Positions 1 through 7,937 are shown, numbered from the stretch's first letter. The stretch: DNA of 38,942 nucleotides from Gammaproteobacteria bacterium (GCA_009842505.1 VYFG01000044.1:1-38942), one strand, 5' to 3'. Numbers and translations: made by a program. Notes: generated from the letters alone by a model not told the origin.

Positions 1-115
1 GGAATGTACTCGCTCAGGCCCAGTGAGTCAACTGTGGGACGTTGTGAGGTTCCGGGCCGGCGGACGCCCGTTCGGCAGGCAGTAGGCACGGGCGGCAGAA
101 CCGGCAGGGGGCGCC

Positions 116-1771
116 TTGGACAGATTCGATTATGTCGTGATAGGGGCGGGCTCCTCGGGAGGCCTGCTTGCGATGCGGCTTGCGGAAACTCCCGCCAACC
201 GGGTCCTTTTGCTGGAGGCCGGCACGGACCGTGAACACTGGTCCATCCGAATGCCCGCGGCCTCGCGCAACAACTATACCGGCGGGCCGCGAAACTGGTG
301 TTTCGAAACCGAGCCGGAGCCTTTTCTGAACCATCGGAGACTGTTCCAGCCACGGGGCAAGGTGATCGGCGGCTCCTCTTCGCTGAACGGCATGGTCTAC
401 GTCCGGGGAAACCGCCTCGACTACGACGGTTGGGCCGCTTCGGGTGCCGCGGGATGGGCATACCGGGACGTGTTGCCTCACTTCCGCGCCCTGGAAACCT
501 ACAGGGGAGGCGGGGATGAGTACCATGGAGACAGGGGGCCCGTTACGGTGGAACGCCTGCGAGGCAGTCACCCGCTCGAGCAGGCCTACCTGGAGGCCGC
601 CGTCCAGGCCGGCTACAGGATGGCCGACGACTACAACGGTGCCGAGCAGGAGGGCGTGACCGCTTTCGACGCAAACATCGACAACGGCCAAAGATCGGCA
701 ACCGCGGCGTGCATCCGGTCGATCAGGGACCGGAGGAATTTCACGCTCCGGGCCCATGCCCACGTGACCCGCCTGATCATCGAGAACGCCAGGGCGGTCG
801 GTGTGGAATATCTCCGGCACGGGGACCTTGGCCGGGTTTACGCGGATGCCGAAGTCATCGTCTGCGCGGGTGCATTCCAGTCTCCCCAGATCCTGATGCT
901 GTCCGGCATCGGTCCCGCGGGGGAACTGCGCAGTCACGGTATAGAACCGAAACTGCATCTTCCCGGGGTTGGCGAAAACCTGCAGGACCATCTGGAGGTG
1001 CATGTCAAGCACCGTACTGCCAGGGGGCTGTCGAAGAACGGCCTGTTGAGAAGGGACCGGGTCCTTCGGGCGGGTATGGAATGGTTTCTGTTCAAATCCG
1101 GTGAAGCGGCCACACCGCACAGCCGCGTGGGCGGTTTCCTGCGTACCGACGCAGGCGTCGGTTATCCGAATCTGCAATTCCATTTCTGGCCCTTTTTCTT
1201 GGAGGGCTGGTCGCCGCCGCCCCGGAAGGACGGTTACTGCTTCGACGTGGGTCCGGTACGAAGCGACAGCCGGGGCTGGGTCCGGCTGCGCTCGGCCGAT
1301 CCCCTCGATGCGCCGAGAATCCTGCTGAACGGCCTGGCACTGGAGCGGGACCTGGCGGAATTCAGGCAGTGCATCCGGATTGCCCGGGAAATCGCGGCCC
1401 AACGTGCGTTCGAATTCTGCCGGGGCCCCGAGGTCTCTCCGGGTCCCGAAGTGACGTCGGACAGGAAGATGGACGAATACGTACGTGGCAATGCGAACAG
1501 CGCCTACCACCCGTGCGGCACCTGCCGCATGGGTGTTGACGACATGTCGGTGGTGGATCCGGAGTTGCGGGTGCACGGCATCGGGGCTCTCAGGGTCGCG
1601 GATGCCTCCGTGATGCCGAGAATCACCAACGGAAACATCAATGCTCCGTGCCTGATGATCGGGGAACGTGCCGCCGCATTGATCCTGGGCGGCGCAAGTG
1701 ATCCAGCCGATATGGGCAGGGCACAGGAACGTGACCGAATCTCCGGACAAGATTCCGTGAGCCGGGTTTGA
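116..1771 (+). CDS. GMC-family FAD-dependent alcohol/choline dehydrogenase
   Basis: The product (551 aa) is a glucose-methanol-choline oxidoreductase that should oxidise an alcohol using bound FAD. Seen: the N-terminal dinucleotide fold VIGAGSSGG (about residues 8-16), GMC signature 1 around RGKVIGGSSSLNG (about 80-92), signature 2 around GAFQSPQILMLSGIGP, and the C-terminal catalytic block with SAYHPCGTCRMG (His465) and ITNGNINAP (Asn near 507-509). Length fits BetA/AlkJ-type dehydrogenases (530-560 aa). The TTG start at 116 sits just after a purine-rich AGGGGG; no better in-frame start is visible. The stop overlaps the TTG start of the agmatine-deiminase-like gene, implying translational coupling. 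The last 240 bases are duplicated at 3099-3337. The substrate cannot be deduced; choline dehydrogenase is only one possibility. Confidence 0.9.
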   Translation: MDRFDYVVIGAGSSGGLLAMRLAETPANRVLLLEAGTDREHWSIRMPAASRNNYTGGPRNWCFETEPEPFLNHRRLFQPRGKVIGGSSSLNGMVYVRGNRLDYDGWAASGAAGWAYRDVLPHFRALETYRGGGDEYHGDRGPVTVERLRGSHPLEQAYLEAAVQAGYRMADDYNGAEQEGVTAFDANIDNGQRSATAACIRSIRDRRNFTLRAHAHVTRLIIENARAVGVEYLRHGDLGRVYADAEVIVCAGAFQSPQILMLSGIGPAGELRSHGIEPKLHLPGVGENLQDHLEVHVKHRTARGLSKNGLLRRDRVLRAGMEWFLFKSGEAATPHSRVGGFLRTDAGVGYPNLQFHFWPFFLEGWSPPPRKDGYCFDVGPVRSDSRGWVRLRSADPLDAPRILLNGLALERDLAEFRQCIRIAREIAAQRAFEFCRGPEVSPGPEVTSDRKMDEYVRGNANSAYHPCGTCRMGVDDMSVVDPELRVHGIGALRVADASVMPRITNGNINAPCLMIGERAAALILGGASDPADMGRAQERDRISGQDSVSRV

Positions 1772-2883
1772 AGAATCCGGCAGTCCTGATCCTTGCGGTA
1801 TGCCTATTGGCTGTGTCTGGCACCAATACTTCGGATTCGACCGGATCCGCCGGTGCTGTCCGGGTGCCGGCCGAATGGGAACGCCAGGAAGCCATATGGC
1901 TGCAATGGCCATATGGATTTGAAAAGGAACTCGTACCTGTTTTTGGCAGGTTGGCCGAGATCATTCCACGTTATCAGAAGCTCCATATCATCTACAACGA
2001 AGAGGAAACGAGAAACGACGCCAAGGCAGCCATAAGGTATGCCGGGGGTGATCCGGAACATTCCCGGATCGTGTGGCATCGGTTTCCCAATGACAGTGCA
2101 TGGATGCGTGACAACGGGCCGGTCTATGTGGAAAGGGATGGAAGATTGCGCATTCAGAACTGGGAGTTCAATGCATGGGGCGGCGCATTCGGGGCCAACA
2201 TCCCCTATTCCAGGGACAATCGCATACCTGATCATGTAGGGGACTTCCTGAAAATTCCGGTCGACCGGGTTGATATTGTCCACGAGAGGGGAAATCTCGA
2301 GTTCAACGGCATCGACACGGTGGTCCTGAACTGGAGCACGCTCGGAGACCCGGATCGCAATCCGGGATACACGAAGGAGCAGGCGGAACACGACCTGAAA
2401 CGCCATTTCGGCGTGGAAAGGGTGGTTTTCATAGAAGGGATACCTGAAGGTGACCTGACCCGGGGCCATATCGACGGCATCGCCAGATTCATCGATCCGT
2501 ACACCATGGTCATTCCCCAATGCACGGAACATTCACGATGCAACCCGGAATCAAGTGCCGATGCGCAGGTTTATGACAATGCTGCAAGTTCCGTAGAGAG
2601 GGCCGGCATCAAGGTCATCCGCGATCCGATTGAGGGTGTCGCGCGCCACGGAGGACGGCAGTTCGATACGAACTATATGAATTGGGTCGTGGGAAACGGT
2701 TTTGTCATCGCCGGGGGTTTCGACAATGAGAAAACCGATGAAGCCGCGCGTCTTAGAATCCAGGGCTATTTCCCCGGAAGGGATATCCATCTCGTCAGTA
2801 TCCTGTCGTCCTGGAATGCGGGAGGCGGTATCCATTGCCATACCAATGATCAGCCATCCCTGCAATCCGGTCCTGATTCCTAG
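1768..2883 (+). CDS. Exported agmatine deiminase / peptidyl-arginine deiminase family protein
   Basis: This 371-aa protein belongs to the guanidino-group-modifying superfamily. Agmatine deiminases convert agmatine to N-carbamoylputrescine plus ammonia. Seen: WLQWPYG near the start of the fold, NDSAWMRDNGPVYV (catalytic Asp), DLTRGHIDGIARF (His/Asp pair), and GGGIHCHTNDQP with the nucleophile at Cys357. The usual EGGN motif reads ERGN, a variation. The first 20 or so residues (MKNPAVLILAVCLLAVSG) look like a Sec signal peptide, unusual for cytoplasmic AguA, so the enzyme probably acts outside the cytoplasm. The TTG start overlaps the GMC stop codon (TTGA); there is no strong Shine-Dalgarno, so coupling is likely. 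Base composition appears lower in GC than the GMC gene, hinting at a different origin. The substrate could also be another guanidino compound. Confidence 0.85.
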   Translation: MKNPAVLILAVCLLAVSGTNTSDSTGSAGAVRVPAEWERQEAIWLQWPYGFEKELVPVFGRLAEIIPRYQKLHIIYNEEETRNDAKAAIRYAGGDPEHSRIVWHRFPNDSAWMRDNGPVYVERDGRLRIQNWEFNAWGGAFGANIPYSRDNRIPDHVGDFLKIPVDRVDIVHERGNLEFNGIDTVVLNWSTLGDPDRNPGYTKEQAEHDLKRHFGVERVVFIEGIPEGDLTRGHIDGIARFIDPYTMVIPQCTEHSRCNPESSADAQVYDNAASSVERAGIKVIRDPIEGVARHGGRQFDTNYMNWVVGNGFVIAGGFDNEKTDEAARLRIQGYFPGRDIHLVSILSSWNAGGGIHCHTNDQPSLQSGPDS

Positions 2884-2985
2884 GGGCAGCCACCGGTAAG
2901 TCAGCGATGTGGCCGAACCACTTCCGGCCGGTTCGAACGCACTCGGACATTGCAGTGAAGTCAGTTACGGCATTCCCGGGCAGAA

Positions 2986-3093
2986 TCACAGCTGTGCCGC
3001 AAAACGGCCCTCCTGCTGTCGGAAACGCAGGACCAGGAGCCACCCAATGCCTGTCATGGCAACCGCCTTCCAGGCCCAGATGCCCGGGCCCCC
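2986..3093 (-). pseudogene. Remnant: last 35 codons of a second MATE transporter gene
   Basis: The minus strand encodes GGPGIWAWKAVAMTG followed by the tail RFRQQEGRF and a stop codon at 2986-2988. It aligns without gaps to the 3' end of the intact MATE gene at 4752-4859 (roughly 17 mismatches in 107 bases by eye). The reading frame and stop position are kept, so this is the 3' end of a former paralogous MATE gene rather than chance similarity. Homology stops abruptly at 3093, where similarity to the GMC gene begins on the other strand within six bases. Confidence 0.7.
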
Positions 3094-3098
3094 GAACC

Positions 3099-3340
3099 GA
3101 CGTCGGATGGGGGAGATGGACGAATACGTACGTGGCAATGCGAACAGCGCCTACCACCCTTGCAGCACCTGCCGCATGAGTGTTGACGACATGTCGGTGG
3201 TGGATCCGCAGTTGCGGGTGCACGGCATCGGGGCTCTCAGGGTCGCGGATGCCTCCGTGATGCCGAGAATCACCAACGGCAACATCAATGCTCCGTGCCT
3301 GATGATCGGAGAACGTGCCGCTGCAATGATCTTGGGCTGA
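3099..3340 (+). pseudogene. Remnant: C-terminal 80 codons of a second GMC dehydrogenase
   Basis: This copies the end of the GMC gene at 1453-1690. Positions 3115-3337 align with 1468-1690 with about nine mismatches in 223 bases, and one base of length difference lies just upstream. It still encodes the catalytic block (SAYHPCSTCRMS, ITNGNINAP) and ends with a stop at 3338-3340. Gly-to-Ser changes are present in the normally invariant GTCRMG motif. The FAD-binding and substrate domains are absent, so it cannot be a working enzyme. An open frame from 2909 runs through the MATE remnant into this piece but would give a meaningless chimera. Confidence 0.8.
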
Positions 3341-3743
3341 ATCCTGTTCCCTCAATCGCTAATATGGTGTATTTCGGAGAAGAAGTTCGTGTCCGGCAGG
3401 AAAATCAGTGCACCTTGAATGACTTCTGATCTAACGTGTCCTTGATAAAATCAAAACTTAGTGGTCTTACCCGAACAAATTCATGTCCCAAACTCGGCCA
3501 TCGAGTTATCAGTGGAGGGGTTTTCTTGGAAAAGAGCACAACTTCTGACGGAATTCGGCACATCGGGTAAGATTCCCCGGGACACGCTCGGATATCTGAA
3601 CTGGCCGGCGTTTTCGGATTTCATGGGAGAGGGCGTTGGCTGACCATGAACATCAACCTTGTCATCGCTGTCACTTCGGATTGGGAGAACGCGGATTTTA
3701 AAGATGGTGAACAGTTGGGCGGATCGGCTCTTCCGGAGAGTCG
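3341..3743. other. Gene-poor stretch between GMC remnant and HigA-type gene
   Basis: About 400 bases of lower-GC DNA. A 60-codon open frame with a GTG start (3461-3643, plus) encodes a peptide with composition that could be genuine (SWKRAQLLTEFGTSGKIP, then LGYLNWPAFSDFMGEG), but I do not recognise a family and see no clear ribosome-binding site. It could be a decayed 3' gene end. Nothing else is identifiable. Confidence 0.4.
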
Positions 3744-4025
3744 TCAAGAGGACAACAATGCACGTTTGATGGCTTCAGGTTCTTTCTGAATGACGAGCAA
3801 AAGCGCCGCCGCAGGCCCGCTTACCTTGCGTGCTCCCTGTTCCCACTTGCGATATCCGGAAAGGCTCATACCCATCAGTGGAGCCATCTGCGCTTGGGTG
3901 AGTTTTGCCTGTTTGCGTACCTCGCGCGGAGAGACGGGTGCATGGGTGGTGGCATGCACTTCACCCTTCGCATGGGCCAGCGCTTCATGCAGGGACTGGA
4001 TCAGATCATTTTTGAATGCGTTCAT
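3744..4025 (-). CDS. HigA/NadS-like HTH antitoxin
   Basis: A 93-aa protein with a Cro/C1-type helix-turn-helix in its second half: PREVRKQAKLTQAQMAPLMG then MSLSGYRKWEQGARKVSGPA. Proteins of this form pair with a RelE/HigB-type toxin, neutralise it and repress their own promoter. Its ATG overlaps the toxin stop codon by four bases (ATGA), giving toxin-first order as in higBA. The C-terminal segment (LLLVIQKEPEAIKRAL) is typical of the family. Assignment to HigA versus the closely similar NadS-type group is not decidable by eye. Confidence 0.85.
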   Translation of the reverse strand: MNAFKNDLIQSLHEALAHAKGEVHATTHAPVSPREVRKQAKLTQAQMAPLMGMSLSGYRKWEQGARKVSGPAAALLLVIQKEPEAIKRALLSS

Positions 4026-4366
4026 GTACCATACCTCCGGCGCTGTTCGCGTTTGATTTCCTTGACAAGGGCGGACACCGTTTTTCGTTCCGAATGGCTC
4101 AAGTCGGTTTTAACGGCCTTGCCGTAGACTAGCAACGCATAAACCGGCATGGCTTTTCCTCCGAAAAAGTAGATTACCCGTGCGCCGCCCCTCTTGCCAC
4201 GGCCCTGTGCTGAGTAACGTATTTTGCGGACGCCGCCTGTTCCTGGGATTCGGGTACCCGCCATTGGGTTTGCCGCAAGGAAGTCAATCAGTTCCCGTTT
4301 TTCGTCCTCGTTGAACAGATCTTCTGCCTGACGAGTAAAGGTTGGGGTCTCGACGGCAGTCTGCAT
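4022..4366 (-). CDS. HigB/RelE-type mRNA-interferase toxin
   Basis: A protein of about 115 aa beginning MQTAVETPTFTRQAEDLF. It carries the conserved run ELIDFLAANPMAG, GTGGVRKIRYSAQGRGKRGG and ARVIYFFGG of the RelE/ParE-superfamily toxins that pair with HTH antitoxins. Such toxins cleave mRNA, usually at the ribosome. I prefer the ATG at 4366, which matches the usual N-terminus of the family; the frame stays open upstream to 4417, but those residues look unrelated. A TATATT hexamer ends seven bases before the ATG, so the mRNA may be leaderless. The gene overlaps the antitoxin by four bases. Confidence 0.85.
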   Translation of the reverse strand: MQTAVETPTFTRQAEDLFNEDEKRELIDFLAANPMAGTRIPGTGGVRKIRYSAQGRGKRGGARVIYFFGGKAMPVYALLVYGKAVKTDLSHSERKTVSALVKEIKREQRRRYGT

Positions 4367-4373
4367 CCAGGGA

Positions 4374-4402
4374 AATATAACCCAATGGGTCATTCCAGGC
4401 AA
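4374..4402 (-). promoter_or_regulatory. Putative promoter of the higBA-type operon
   Basis: On the minus strand TTGCCT (4402-4397), a 17-base spacer and TATATT (4379-4374) give a good sigma-70 match. The expected start point falls on or next to the toxin ATG at 4366. Confidence 0.5.
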
Positions 4403-4751
4403 GCCTTGTGGGGGCACCTTGTGGGAGCACCGCGCAGGAGCATATTGGATTGAAATGATGAGATCGCCAGCATGTTGGACAAGGTCCGGGAAGTCGCCCC
4501 CTTTGCGGGGCGTGCTGTGGTGTCAATGATCGCTCTATCGATTCCCATTGGGCCGACAAAACGAGGGATTCCGGAAGGACGGGACAATGACGGTTCCCCG
4601 CTTCGAATTCGGTGAGGATACGGAGGTTGGTAAGAGCGAAGAGCGGATGCCGAGGTATCGAGAAGCCAGTGATGCGATGGAGAAACCCTTGGTCTGTATC
4701 AACCTGGAGGAGACATGGTATGGAAACCCGCTTTGGCGCACTTGGCCACGG
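4403..4751. other. Intergenic stretch between toxin promoter and MATE gene 3' end
   Basis: About 350 bases. Open frames on both strands here are short or are antisense extensions of the MATE gene. No recognisable domain, terminator with a T-run, or RNA gene was seen. Confidence 0.4.
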
Positions 4752-6131
4752 TCACAGCGGCGCCATGAACCGGCCTTCCTGCTGTCGGAAACGCCGGATC
4801 AGGAGCCACGAAGAGCCTGTCATGGCGACCGCCATGCCGGCCCAGATGCCCGGGCCCCCAAGATTCAGGAAGAATCCGAGTACCACCGCCGTGGGAATCC
4901 CGATGCCCCAACTCATGGATACGGCGATCACCATGGGCATGGCCGTGTCCTTGAGCCCCTGCAGCACGCCGCGCACCGTGATCTGCACGGCGTCGGCAAT
5001 CATGAAGAACGCCGCCACGCCAAGCAGGAGTACCGCCAGGCCGAGCGCCTCGGTATTGGCCGGAATGCCCGGATCCAGGATGAGTCCCGCCACCCATCGG
5101 CCGCCAAACCAGAAGACGACTGCCGGCAGGAGCATGGTGATTCCGGCCAGTGCCGTTGCAGTCCATCCGGCACGCGTGACGCCGATCGAGTCGCGCGCCC
5201 CGGCCGAGCGTCCGACCCGCACAGCGCCCGCCTGGGCCAGTCCGACCGGAATCATGAAGACGAGGGCATAGCACTGCGCGGTCACCGCATGGGCTGCCAG
5301 CGCGTCGACGCTGAGCAGGCCCATCATCAGGGTTGTCACGAAAAACAGGCCCATCTCGGCAAGCTCGGTGACCGCGATCGGACTGCCGATCCTGACCACT
5401 TCGGCCATCCCGGACCACTGGATTTTCCAGAGGCGGTCGAGAAGTCGGTAGCGGCGGAACTGCCGGTCGTTCAGGACAAAGCAAAGAAGAACGAGGAACA
5501 TGAACCAGTTGACCACGAGGCTTGCCACGCCGGCACCTTCAAGCCCCATGTTGGGTGCGCCGAAATTTCCGAACATCAACGTGTAGTCAAGCAGCGCGTT
5601 CAGCGCGATGCCGACCACGGACACGACGTAAACCGCCCTTGGGCGGGTGTGGGCGGCCAGAAACTCCGTGAGGACAGCGAACAGGAGCGACGGAAGAAGG
5701 CCCCAGAGCAGATAACGGAGATAGGACTGGCCGTAGTAGGCGATGAACGGCTCCTGGCCGAGGAGCACGAGAATCGGGCCGGACCACCAGGCGGCGATGG
5801 AGATCGGGATGGTCAGCAATAGTGCAAGCCACGCAGTGTTGCGCACCACGGGCCGGATATGCCGGGACCTGCGGGCGCCCAGGTGCTGGGCCATGATCGG
5901 CGTTGCGCCGGTCAGCACGCCCATCGCAAAGGCACCGAGAACCCAGTAGAAGTCGCGCGCCAGCGAACCCGCGGCGAGGGCTTCGGTGCCGATCCATCCC
6001 ATCATGACGACATCGGTCAGCATGATGGCCATGTACGACAGGTGGGTCAGGGCCAGTGGAGCCGCCAGAGTAGCGACTGCCCGGGCTTCACCCAGCCAGG
6101 ACCGGATGGAGGACGATGTCTGCAAGTTCAT
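4752..6131 (-). CDS. MATE-family multidrug/cation efflux transporter (NorM-like)
   Basis: This 459-aa inner-membrane protein has about twelve hydrophobic segments in two homologous halves. The N-terminal half shows PLALTHLSYMAIMLTDVVMM and the stretch GTEALAAGSLARDFYW, both typical of NorM-type carriers that export drugs or organic cations in exchange for Na+ or H+. The second half begins near IGSPIAVTELAEMGLFF. Length is normal for the family (440-470 aa). It starts with ATG at 6131; no clear Shine-Dalgarno is visible. It stands alone, with a gene-free upstream region of about 490 bases. A 3'-end fragment of a close paralogue lies at 2986-3093. The substrate is unknown. Confidence 0.92.
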   Translation of the reverse strand: MNLQTSSSIRSWLGEARAVATLAAPLALTHLSYMAIMLTDVVMMGWIGTEALAAGSLARDFYWVLGAFAMGVLTGATPIMAQHLGARRSRHIRPVVRNTAWLALLLTIPISIAAWWSGPILVLLGQEPFIAYYGQSYLRYLLWGLLPSLLFAVLTEFLAAHTRPRAVYVVSVVGIALNALLDYTLMFGNFGAPNMGLEGAGVASLVVNWFMFLVLLCFVLNDRQFRRYRLLDRLWKIQWSGMAEVVRIGSPIAVTELAEMGLFFVTTLMMGLLSVDALAAHAVTAQCYALVFMIPVGLAQAGAVRVGRSAGARDSIGVTRAGWTATALAGITMLLPAVVFWFGGRWVAGLILDPGIPANTEALGLAVLLLGVAAFFMIADAVQITVRGVLQGLKDTAMPMVIAVSMSWGIGIPTAVVLGFFLNLGGPGIWAGMAVAMTGSSWLLIRRFRQQEGRFMAPL

Positions 6132-6618
6132 GGATCAGAAGCTGCGCATGTTCCAGGGAACGACCGGTTCTTTCATGACATGGGAAACATCAGGGTGTTT
6201 GCAGGCTTCCGGTCGCGTCGGAATATCCAAGTCGGGGGATTCAGCCCGGCCGGCATGCCCGGTTATGATGCGGCGGCAGGACCTGTTGCACCATGCAGCA
6301 CCGAATGACCCGGTTGCCGGGACAGGGTCCCGGATTGATTCACCTGGGTCCGGAAGACTGCACCAGGATCGGATTCGAGACAATCATGTTCTGAAACACG
6401 GGCCAATGTTCACGAAGTGGAGGAAGGACATTTTAGCAACCGGCCTCCATAAGATGACCGCCTCCGGTGCTGGCGGGCACCGGACAGACAAGCTGCTGAT
6501 GGAATTCATATCAAGGTGGCTGACCGCCCCAGGAAAGAACACCCGATCCAACAGATCCACAGACTGACCTGCTACCGGTCCCTTGCCGATTCAAGGGAGC
6601 AACACAAGAGCATACCCC
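6132..6618. other. Divergent intergenic region, MATE gene / MBL-fold gene
   Basis: About 490 bases between two divergent genes, so it should hold both promoters. I see no convincing -35/-10 pair, repeat or RNA gene. Open frames on both strands lack recognisable domains. A TTG at 6583 could extend the downstream gene by 12 codons but would spoil its signal peptide. Confidence 0.4.
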
Positions 6619-7542
6619 ATGGCCAGATTGATCCATTATTTTGTTTTCTGCATTTTCGGCGTGTCCAGTATTGCCCAGGCTGCGCCGGTACTCAAGACGG
6701 AACAGATCGCCGAAGATGTCTTCGCATTGATTGGTCCGACAACCAACCGTGACCCGCAGAACCTGGGAAACAATGCCAACTTCGGCGTTGTCGTCACCAG
6801 TGAGGGTGTCGTACTCATCGATCCGGGCGCCACCCGTAACGGTGCACAGATGATCCACGAAGCAGTGCGTGCGATCACCGACAAACCCATCAGGGTGGTC
6901 ATCAATACCGGTGGCCAGGACCATCGTTGGCTTGGCAACGGTTACTTCAAGGAATTGGGCGCACACATCGTGGCGAATGAAAATGCGGTCATTGACCAGA
7001 AGACCCGGGTGCAGGACCAGTTGATCAGTCTGACCGACCTTGTCGGCAGCGACGGACTCGCAGGCACCGAGCCCGTGTACGCCGACGAGACCTTTGCTGA
7101 CCGGAAAGTCATGACGGTCGGAGACACAAGGATCGAGATCCATCACGCGGGCCATGCGCACACCCCCGGCGACAGCTTTGTATGGCTGCCCGATCACCGG
7201 ATCATGTTCACCGGGGACATCGTCTACACGGACCGCATGCTGGGTATTGGTGCGCAGTCCGCTCACCTCAGCTGGATCACCGCGTTCGAGGCGATGGCAG
7301 CCAGGAAGCCGGAGGTCGTGGTTGGCGGGCATGGCATGCCCGCGGATCTTGCCAAGGCAACGGCCGACAGCTATGACTACCTGGTTTTCCTGCGGGAAGC
7401 CGTCCAGGCGTTCATGGACAACGGGCAGGGCATGGAGGAGATCGGCACGATTGACCAGTCCCGCTTCAGCTACCTGGAAAATTTCGATTCATTGAAGGGG
7501 CGCAACGCACAGCGCGTGTTTGAAGAGTTGGAGTGGGAGTAA
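6619..7542 (+). CDS. Exported metallo-beta-lactamase-fold protein with altered HxHxDH motif
   Basis: Starting at ATG 6619, the 307-aa product opens with a signal peptide (MARLIHYFVFCIFGVSSIAQA) and then an MBL fold: VVVTSEGVVLIDPG, the metal-motif region INTGGQDHRWLGN (residues 95-107), HTPGDSFVWLP, MFTGDIVY and VVGGHGMP. The order fits the periplasmic MBL group often linked to quinoprotein or sulfur oxidation. The canonical NTHxHxDHxxGN is replaced by NTGGQDHRWLGN, so the first two zinc-binding histidines are gone. The later His, Asp and His ligands (HTPGD, TGD, GHG) remain. It may bind one metal or use a variant site. The ATG at 6619 is chosen because the in-frame TTG at 6583 would place 12 polar residues before the signal peptide. 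No enzyme partner lies beside it. Confidence 0.82.
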   Translation: MARLIHYFVFCIFGVSSIAQAAPVLKTEQIAEDVFALIGPTTNRDPQNLGNNANFGVVVTSEGVVLIDPGATRNGAQMIHEAVRAITDKPIRVVINTGGQDHRWLGNGYFKELGAHIVANENAVIDQKTRVQDQLISLTDLVGSDGLAGTEPVYADETFADRKVMTVGDTRIEIHHAGHAHTPGDSFVWLPDHRIMFTGDIVYTDRMLGIGAQSAHLSWITAFEAMAARKPEVVVGGHGMPADLAKATADSYDYLVFLREAVQAFMDNGQGMEEIGTIDQSRFSYLENFDSLKGRNAQRVFEELEWE

Positions 7543-7698
7543 GGCCACTTCTGTCATCCGTACACCGTCACCAGTCTGATGCCTTGACTTGCTAAAGCCT
7601 CGAAAGCGCTGATAAGCGGGATAGTTCTTGAGGGTTTCTTTGGTTTGGTATGGTCCTTGCCGCGCTTTCCTGCCGTCATCCGACAGTCGGAAAGATTT

Positions 7699-7727
7699 TT
7701 GGCCCACCTTTAACTTTTATGTATTAT
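7699..7727 (+). promoter_or_regulatory. Putative promoter of the VapB-type gene
   Basis: TTGGCC (7699-7704), a 17-base spacer and TATTAT (7722-7727) form a good sigma-70 match. The -10 element ends six bases before the ATG at 7734, so transcription should begin at or beside the start codon (leaderless mRNA). Confidence 0.5.
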
Positions 7728-7733
7728 CCCAGC

Positions 7734-7937
7734 ATGAAAATGACGATTGATATTCTGGATTCCGAGCTGGAGGATGTCATCCGCTTCTCCGGAGCGAAAA
7801 CCAAACGGGAAGCCGTGGTCACTGCGGTTGCGGAATACAATCGCCGCGGTCGATTGGCGGAACTCACCCGGCATGCCGGTACCTGCTCCGGTTTGATCAC
7901 GGCCGAGGAACTTCAGGCAGAGCGCCGTAAGAACTGA
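7734..7937 (+). CDS. VapB-type antitoxin, apparently orphan
   Basis: A 67-aa protein starting MKMTIDILDSELEDVIRFSG followed by AKTKREAVVTAVAEYNRRGR. This is the ribbon-helix-helix pattern of type II VapB-family antitoxins (TID/LD at the N-terminus, then TKREAV). These proteins bind DNA as dimers and neutralise a PIN-domain VapC toxin. The start at 7734 gives the standard N-terminus; an open frame runs upstream to 7650 with unrelated residues. No PIN domain follows: the next 370 bases on either strand contain no VapC-like motif. It is either an orphan antitoxin or the survivor of a broken module. Confidence 0.75.
   Translation: MKMTIDILDSELEDVIRFSGAKTKREAVVTAVAEYNRRGRLAELTRHAGTCSGLITAEELQAERRKN

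Noticed and set aside
14..1912. A 632-codon open frame on the minus strand opposite the GMC gene
   Set aside because: It is low-complexity in appearance, rich in Arg/Pro/His, has no domain, and mirrors the real GMC gene codon bias.
2925..2945. GGTTCGAAC resembling a tRNA T-loop
   Set aside because: The flanking bases do not form a T-stem and no anticodon or acceptor arm is present.
4548..5822. A 424-codon plus-strand open frame opposite the MATE gene
   Set aside because: The translation is a His/Glu/Asp/Arg-rich antisense pattern with no hydrophobic core; the minus strand encodes a complete MATE protein.
7560..7700. Possible insertion-sequence end or mobile repeat after the MBL-fold gene
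   Set aside because: No inverted terminal repeats, target duplication or transposase similarity could be seen.
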